Shown in pieces: positions 7,382 through 10,725 of a stretch of 10,725 nt of DNA; positions within the stretch are counted from its first letter, which is position 1; the number at the start of each line of letters is the position of its first letter. Both the position numbers and the translations under genes were made by a program. The notes beneath the pieces are model-generated. The model ran no database searches. It was not told the origin of the DNA and saw only the letters and a program-made list of their open reading frames with translations. This stretch comes from CAZUVQ01 sp964623915 (GTDB lineage: Bacteria; Bacillota; Clostridia; UMGS1883; UMGS1540), in NCBI GenBank assembly GCA_964623915.1, contig CAZUVQ010000063.1, forward strand, positions 1 through 10,725. Reading direction: 5' to 3'.

Positions 7382-9206
7382 ATTTTTTTCTCTCTTTGAT
7401 TTTATTACAGATGCTTCCGGCATCAAGACAGTAATCAGCGAAAAGCTCACTGCATTTTCCCTGAGGAATAAAAGTATCGGGGAACGCAAATGAATCAAAC
7501 ATAATATTAATTTTGTTTTCGGCAAAGTAAGCCGCAACTGCTTTTCCTACTCCGCCGGATTTTATATTGTCTTCAAGCACAGCAACATATCCTGTTTTTT
7601 CAGCGGACGAAACCAAGGTTTTAAAATCTAATGGTTTTGCAGATTTAAGCGTAATAACCTCTGCACACATACCCTCCTCTGAAAGCTTATCGGCAACATC
7701 CAAAGCCGTATGTACCATTCTACCAAGTGCCGCTAAAGTTACATATTTACCCGGCCTTATTACTTCTGCACTTATTTTATCGCTCGTATTAATATCGGGG
7801 TATGTCCCCTTTGGAAAGCGTATTGCTACGGGACATTTTGCTTCATTCACAGCATATCTAAGCATATAGTCAAGCTCACGGCAGTCCGACGGGGCTAAGA
7901 TTATTAAACCGGGAATATGCGAAAGAAAAGAAATGTCATAAATCCCCTGATGCGTTTCACCGTCCGCCCCAACAACACCGGACCTGTCAATAGCAAAAAC
8001 AACATGGCGACAGCCAAGCGCAACGTCATGCAATATACTGTCATAGGCTCTTTGCAGAAAAGATGAATACACAGAAACCACGGGAATATATCCTTTTTTT
8101 GACATGGCAGCAGCAAAAATCACAGCGTGTGACTCTGCAATTCCAACATCAAAAGCTCTTTCCGGATACTTTTCGTAAAAACCATATAGACCGCATGATT
8201 TTACCATCGAAGGACATACAGATACAACCTTTTCATTTTCAGCCGCAAGAGAGAGCATTGTTTCACCAAGCTGATTTGTAAAAGTTTTACCTTTTGTTGT
8301 AGATGCCGAAACACCATGATATTCATCAGGGAATTTTTCGGCATTTTCATAGCCCTTGCCCTTTGTGGTACATACATGAACAATGACAGGGTTATTGATT
8401 TTCTTTGCCTGTGAAAAAGCTTCTTCAAGGGCCTTTATATCATGCCCGTCCACAGGGCCAAAATATTTATAGCCAAGCTGTTCAAAAAGAATGCCCGGCG
8501 TTATCATATACTTTATTGTACCCTTGAGTTTTCTGACAATCTTTTTTGTTCCTTTGCCTATCAAAGGAATTTTGTCAAGAAAGCTTTCAGTGTTTTGTTT
8601 TATGTTGTAATATGAAGGCTTTGTACGCACACGATTGAGATATTTTGCGACAGCACCCATATTTTTGCCAATTGACATCTGATTGTCATTTAATATAATA
8701 ATAACCTTTTGTTTTGTCTGGGAAATGCAGTTCAATGCCTCCATAGAAGGTCCGCCCGAAAAGGATGCATCCCCTACAACTGCTATAACCTGTCCATTAT
8801 CACCTGATAAGCGTTTTGCCATAGCAAAACCGTTTGCTATGGAAAGTGACGTGCTTGAATGACCTGTTTCAAACGTATCATAAATGCTTTCTGAGGTTTT
8901 TGGAAATCCACTCAACCCGTTCTTTTGGCGAAGTGTGGAAAACATTTCCAGCCTTCCGGTTATCATTTTATGAACATAGCACTGATGACCTACATCCCAT
9001 ATAATATCATCTGCCGGTGCATTAAAAACACGGTGCAGTGCAAGCGTTAGTTCTACTACACCGAGATTTGAGGCAAGATGACCTCCTGTTTTTAAAACAT
9101 TTTTTATAAGAAACTCTCTTATCTCGGGAATAAGGGCGTTTATTTCATTATATGATAATTTTTTCAAGTCTTCCGGGCTATTTATATAAGGCAGTACTGC
9201 TTTCAT
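7365..9206 (-). CDS. dxs: 1-deoxy-D-xylulose-5-phosphate synthase
   Basis: This is the thiamine-diphosphate enzyme that condenses pyruvate and glyceraldehyde-3-phosphate in the first step of the MEP isoprenoid pathway. At 613 residues it is near the usual length. Visible motifs are GGHLASNLGVVELT (41-54), DVGHQCY (71-77), GHSSTS (115-120), the ThDP/Mg loop GDASFSGG (145-152) with NDNQ (173-176), the catalytic glutamate Glu358 in GIAESHAV, and DRSGVVGADGETHQGIYD (407-424). Several normally invariant spots differ: GDA instead of GDG, AESHAV instead of AEQHAV, and HGVSAS after EY instead of HGVGPF. These suggest a divergent clostridial branch, but the catalytic residues remain. GAGAGG (9215-9220) lies 8 bp before the ATG, and the start overlaps the oapA stop as ATGA, implying coupled translation. 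Confidence 0.95.
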   Translation of the reverse strand: MKAVLPYINSPEDLKKLSYNEINALIPEIREFLIKNVLKTGGHLASNLGVVELTLALHRVFNAPADDIIWDVGHQCYVHKMITGRLEMFSTLRQKNGLSGFPKTSESIYDTFETGHSSTSLSIANGFAMAKRLSGDNGQVIAVVGDASFSGGPSMEALNCISQTKQKVIIILNDNQMSIGKNMGAVAKYLNRVRTKPSYYNIKQNTESFLDKIPLIGKGTKKIVRKLKGTIKYMITPGILFEQLGYKYFGPVDGHDIKALEEAFSQAKKINNPVIVHVCTTKGKGYENAEKFPDEYHGVSASTTKGKTFTNQLGETMLSLAAENEKVVSVCPSMVKSCGLYGFYEKYPERAFDVGIAESHAVIFAAAMSKKGYIPVVSVYSSFLQRAYDSILHDVALGCRHVVFAIDRSGVVGADGETHQGIYDISFLSHIPGLIILAPSDCRELDYMLRYAVNEAKCPVAIRFPKGTYPDINTSDKISAEVIRPGKYVTLAALGRMVHTALDVADKLSEEGMCAEVITLKSAKPLDFKTLVSSAEKTGYVAVLEDNIKSGGVGKAVAAYFAENKINIMFDSFAFPDTFIPQGKCSELFADYCLDAGSICNKIKERKKYENKA

Positions 9207-9787
9207 TTCTTTTTCCTCTCGAATACAGAAAGAATACGAGAAACAAAAAATACAATCGCATTACAGCTATTGATTGCCCCCGTTTTCCCCATTGCTTTTC
9301 CCCCTACCGTAAGAGCTGATATCGTGCCTGTCACAAGCAGGCTTACGGGAAGGAAATCAAAGTTATGTACATAACATAATTCAGTAACTATTACAGCTCC
9401 AATGGTTCCGCTTATGATACCGCATATATCACCGATAACATCATTGCATATATTTGAAACCTTCTCAGCATTTTTAATGAGCTTTATAGCTGTTTTTGAG
9501 CCCTTCACCCTGTTTGAAGCCATGGCATGAAAGGGCGCCAATGTTGATGCTGTTACAGCTGTACCTATTATATCAAATAATATTCCGATAAAAATAATAA
9601 CGAACAAAATCACAAAAGCAACCTCAAGTGCTACATCATTTAGCCTTGAGGATGTTAAAAAGCTTATAGTAACTGACAGAAAAAAGGTCAGCAAAACCGT
9701 GCTAACAAGCCACGGAAAGCTGAAACGTTTGTTTCCTGTATGATTACTTTTAACCTTTATTTTGCGTTTTTTTTCGTTATCTCCCAT
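9203..9787 (-). CDS. oapA: Small DUF21/CNNM-like membrane protein, probable OLE-associated protein OapA
   Basis: This 194-residue protein (about 21 kDa) has a lysine-rich cytoplasmic-looking start (EKKRKIKVK) and then about four membrane segments near 24-46, 52-77, 115-138 and 145-165. It closes with a basic tail, ERKKK. The stretch DIIGTAVTASTLAPFHAMASNRVKGSKTAIKLI...NDVIGDICG resembles the DUF21/CNNM membrane domain of Mg-transport-related proteins, but no CBS or CorC domain follows. OapA of Bacillus halodurans is a membrane protein of similar size encoded directly after OLE RNA; it binds the RNA and brings it to the membrane. Here the gene follows the candidate OLE RNA by about 24 nt. The start at 9787 has GGAG (9794-9797) 6 bp upstream; the longer open frame to 9904 would translate the structured RNA and is rejected. 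It could instead be an unrelated DUF21 protein. Confidence 0.82.
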   Translation of the reverse strand: MGDNEKKRKIKVKSNHTGNKRFSFPWLVSTVLLTFFLSVTISFLTSSRLNDVALEVAFVILFVIIFIGILFDIIGTAVTASTLAPFHAMASNRVKGSKTAIKLIKNAEKVSNICNDVIGDICGIISGTIGAVIVTELCYVHNFDFLPVSLLVTGTISALTVGGKAMGKTGAINSCNAIVFFVSRILSVFERKKK

Positions 9788-9810
9788 TTTTTTCTCCAAA
9801 ATAAAATGTT

Positions 9811-10407
9811 GGGTGGCAAAGTATAGAGTAAAGTTTACGGCATAGGTCCGAGTAGGATTTCCCGCTTCCGTTCCCGCGCGTCGCCGCTTCGGGAGGTTTC
9901 CCATTAAACGTAGCCCGACAAAGTCGGAACCGGATTACCACTTAGTCCGCACTGCAATCCTCTAAACTTTTCAAAGAAAGAACAGCCTAGGAGTTTTCCT
10001 CTACAGTCACGTCTGCTCTTAGCCTCTTTTGCAGATATGGTTTCAAACAGCAATATTCCCCGTCTGTTGGCCGACAGCCGGAAAACTGATCCGTTATCCC
10101 TCATAGCCACTCAAGGCAGGCTACTCTGTACACAGCGCAAAGTGCACCGCATAACAGGTTTAATCCTAAGACGTACTTCGTCGTGTTGCCCGAAGGCAAG
10201 CAGACGTAAGCACATGCATAGGTCTCCACGGTAATGGGGTTGAATTCTCATGCCATTGCGAATCGCCCCAAAACCTTAACCCCCAGCACAAACCCCCGAC
10301 TGGCATCGAAAGCCTGCACAAGGAACTTCATCGATGTGCCCTTATACGGATTTTTAGGCCCGTCTTGGGAACAGACAGAACTGACTAGGATACTGCGCCA
10401 CCCTGCA
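9811..10407 (-). ncRNA. ole: Candidate OLE (Ornate Large Extremophilic) RNA
   Basis: This stretch of about 600 nt is visibly richer in G and C than its neighbours, has no credible gene, and can fold extensively. The ends pair: 10397-10403 (GGGTGGC as RNA) with 9811-9817 (GCCACCC), continued by 10390-10394 with 9820-9824 across a small internal loop, so the two termini close the structure. Other helices include ATGCCA/TGGCAT between 10301-10306 and 10250-10255, a TTCG-capped hairpin at 10186-10199, and a 5-bp hairpin at 9915-9927. OLE RNAs are about 600 nt, occur in Clostridia and some Bacilli, precede a small membrane protein gene, and often lie beside isoprenoid genes and tlyA. All of that is met here. 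OLE forms a membrane ribonucleoprotein linked to alcohol, cold, Mg and energy stress. The call was not confirmed by a covariance model. Confidence 0.85.
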
Positions 10408-10413
10408 TAGTGA

Positions 10414-10442
10414 ATTATAGCACATACGATTTATTTTGTAAA
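10414..10442 (-). promoter_or_regulatory. Sigma-A promoter of the OLE RNA-oapA operon
   Basis: On the minus strand there is TTTACA (10437-10442, one mismatch to consensus), a 17-bp spacer, and a perfect TATAAT (10414-10419). The predicted start near 10407 lies only about 4 nt before the closing helix of the structured RNA, which fits a dedicated promoter for it. The -35 element begins 13 bp past the stop codon of the upstream gene, and I see no terminator between them, so some read-through is possible. Confidence 0.88.
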
Positions 10443-10454
10443 GTTATTTTTCGA

Positions 10455-10725
10455 TTAAAAAGGTATCTTGGTAGTTTTATATTCACACGTAACCATATTG
10501 CAATCAGTGTAATCTGCAAACACCGCCGCATTTTCTGAGCACATGGCGACAATGCCTCTTTTTACACCTTTTGCCTCTGGGTAATCCCTATTAATCAGTT
10601 TTTTTGCTTGACGTAATCTGTTATCATATATTTTAAGACAGGGCGGTAAATTTCCCGATGAGTTTGTTGATATATAATCCACAGCCATCATATCACGCAG
10701 TATTTCATGATTGATGCCGGAAAGC
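10455..10725 (-). CDS. C-terminal end of an unidentified protein (starts outside window)
   Basis: An open frame enters from the window edge and stops with TAA at 10455, giving the last 90 residues. An ATG exists at 10691, but the frame is open beyond it (LSGINHEILRD precedes), so this is more likely a gene tail than a 78-residue gene. The visible part is hydrophilic, without membrane segments, and includes VDYISTNSSGNLPPCL, AKKLINRDYPEAKGVKRG and AAVFADYTDCNMVTCEYK. The 'DY...N-PP-L' and later 'F-DY' pattern faintly recalls the C-terminal DUF4080 region of B12-binding radical SAM proteins, but this is a weak resemblance and I assign no function. It is not IspA, which precedes OLE in some other genomes. 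Confidence 0.55.
   Translation of the reverse strand, partial: LSGINHEILRDMMAVDYISTNSSGNLPPCLKIYDNRLRQAKKLINRDYPEAKGVKRGIVAMCSENAAVFADYTDCNMVTCEYKTTKIPF

Noticed and set aside
7382..7537. 52-residue N-terminal extension of TlyA
   Set aside because: It lies wholly inside dxs in another frame, and the S4 domain begins exactly at the ATG at 7381.
9788..9904. N-terminal extension of the OapA-like protein to an ATG at 9904
   Set aside because: The extension would translate the 3' domain and closing helix of the RNA, has no family-like sequence, and a good GGAG site marks the start at 9787.
9904..10234. Open frames inside the structured region, 9904-10110 on the minus strand and 10037-10234 on the plus strand, as small genes
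   Set aside because: They lie entirely within the candidate OLE RNA, lack Shine-Dalgarno sites, have no recognisable protein features, and their sequence is explained by RNA helices.
9811..10407. Group II intron, RNase P RNA or tmRNA as the identity of the structured region
   Set aside because: I see no group II domain V hairpin or reverse transcriptase, no RNase P conserved core, and no tRNA-like CCA end or tag frame; position before an OapA-like gene favours OLE.

Overview
The window looks like chromosome from a low-GC Firmicute of the class Clostridia. The coding DNA is AT-rich, Shine-Dalgarno sites are clear, and MurT/GatD, TlyA and a clostridial-style Dxs are present. Every gene I can support lies on the minus strand, so transcription runs from high to low coordinates. 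I found no tRNA, rRNA, CRISPR array, insertion sequence or phage gene.

Reading in the direction of transcription, the window opens with the 3' end of an unidentified protein gene (10455-10725). Next comes a near-consensus sigma-A promoter (10414-10442). It drives a structured, G/C-richer stretch of about 600 nt (9811-10407) with no credible gene. The two ends of this stretch pair as a closing helix, and it sits just before a gene for a 194-residue membrane protein. I identify it as an OLE (Ornate Large Extremophilic) RNA with its partner protein OapA. This rests on its size, structure, position before a small membrane protein and placement beside dxs and tlyA.

A tightly packed gene string follows: oapA (overlapping dxs by 4 bp), dxs, tlyA (overlapping dxs by 17 bp), murT, gatD and a small lipoprotein gene. 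It ends at an intrinsic terminator (3848-3883). It joins the OLE RNA/OapA unit to isoprenoid precursor synthesis (Dxs), rRNA methylation (TlyA) and lipid II amidation (MurT-GatD). Dxs and MurT-GatD both feed cell-wall lipid II, because Dxs leads to the undecaprenyl carrier.

A second operon starts at a consensus promoter (3781-3809). Just downstream of its -10 element are three direct repeats with an 11-bp period, a likely operator for the first gene product, a DeoR-family repressor. After deoR come a cytoplasmic CapA-like metallophosphatase, an M20 metallopeptidase with all expected metal ligands, and the N-terminal part of a neutral-ceramidase-like hydrolase that runs off the window. The substrate of this operon is unknown.

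The main point of interest is the OLE RNA locus. The DeoR/CapA/M20/ceramidase-like operon comes second as a possible uncharacterised catabolic or salvage system.
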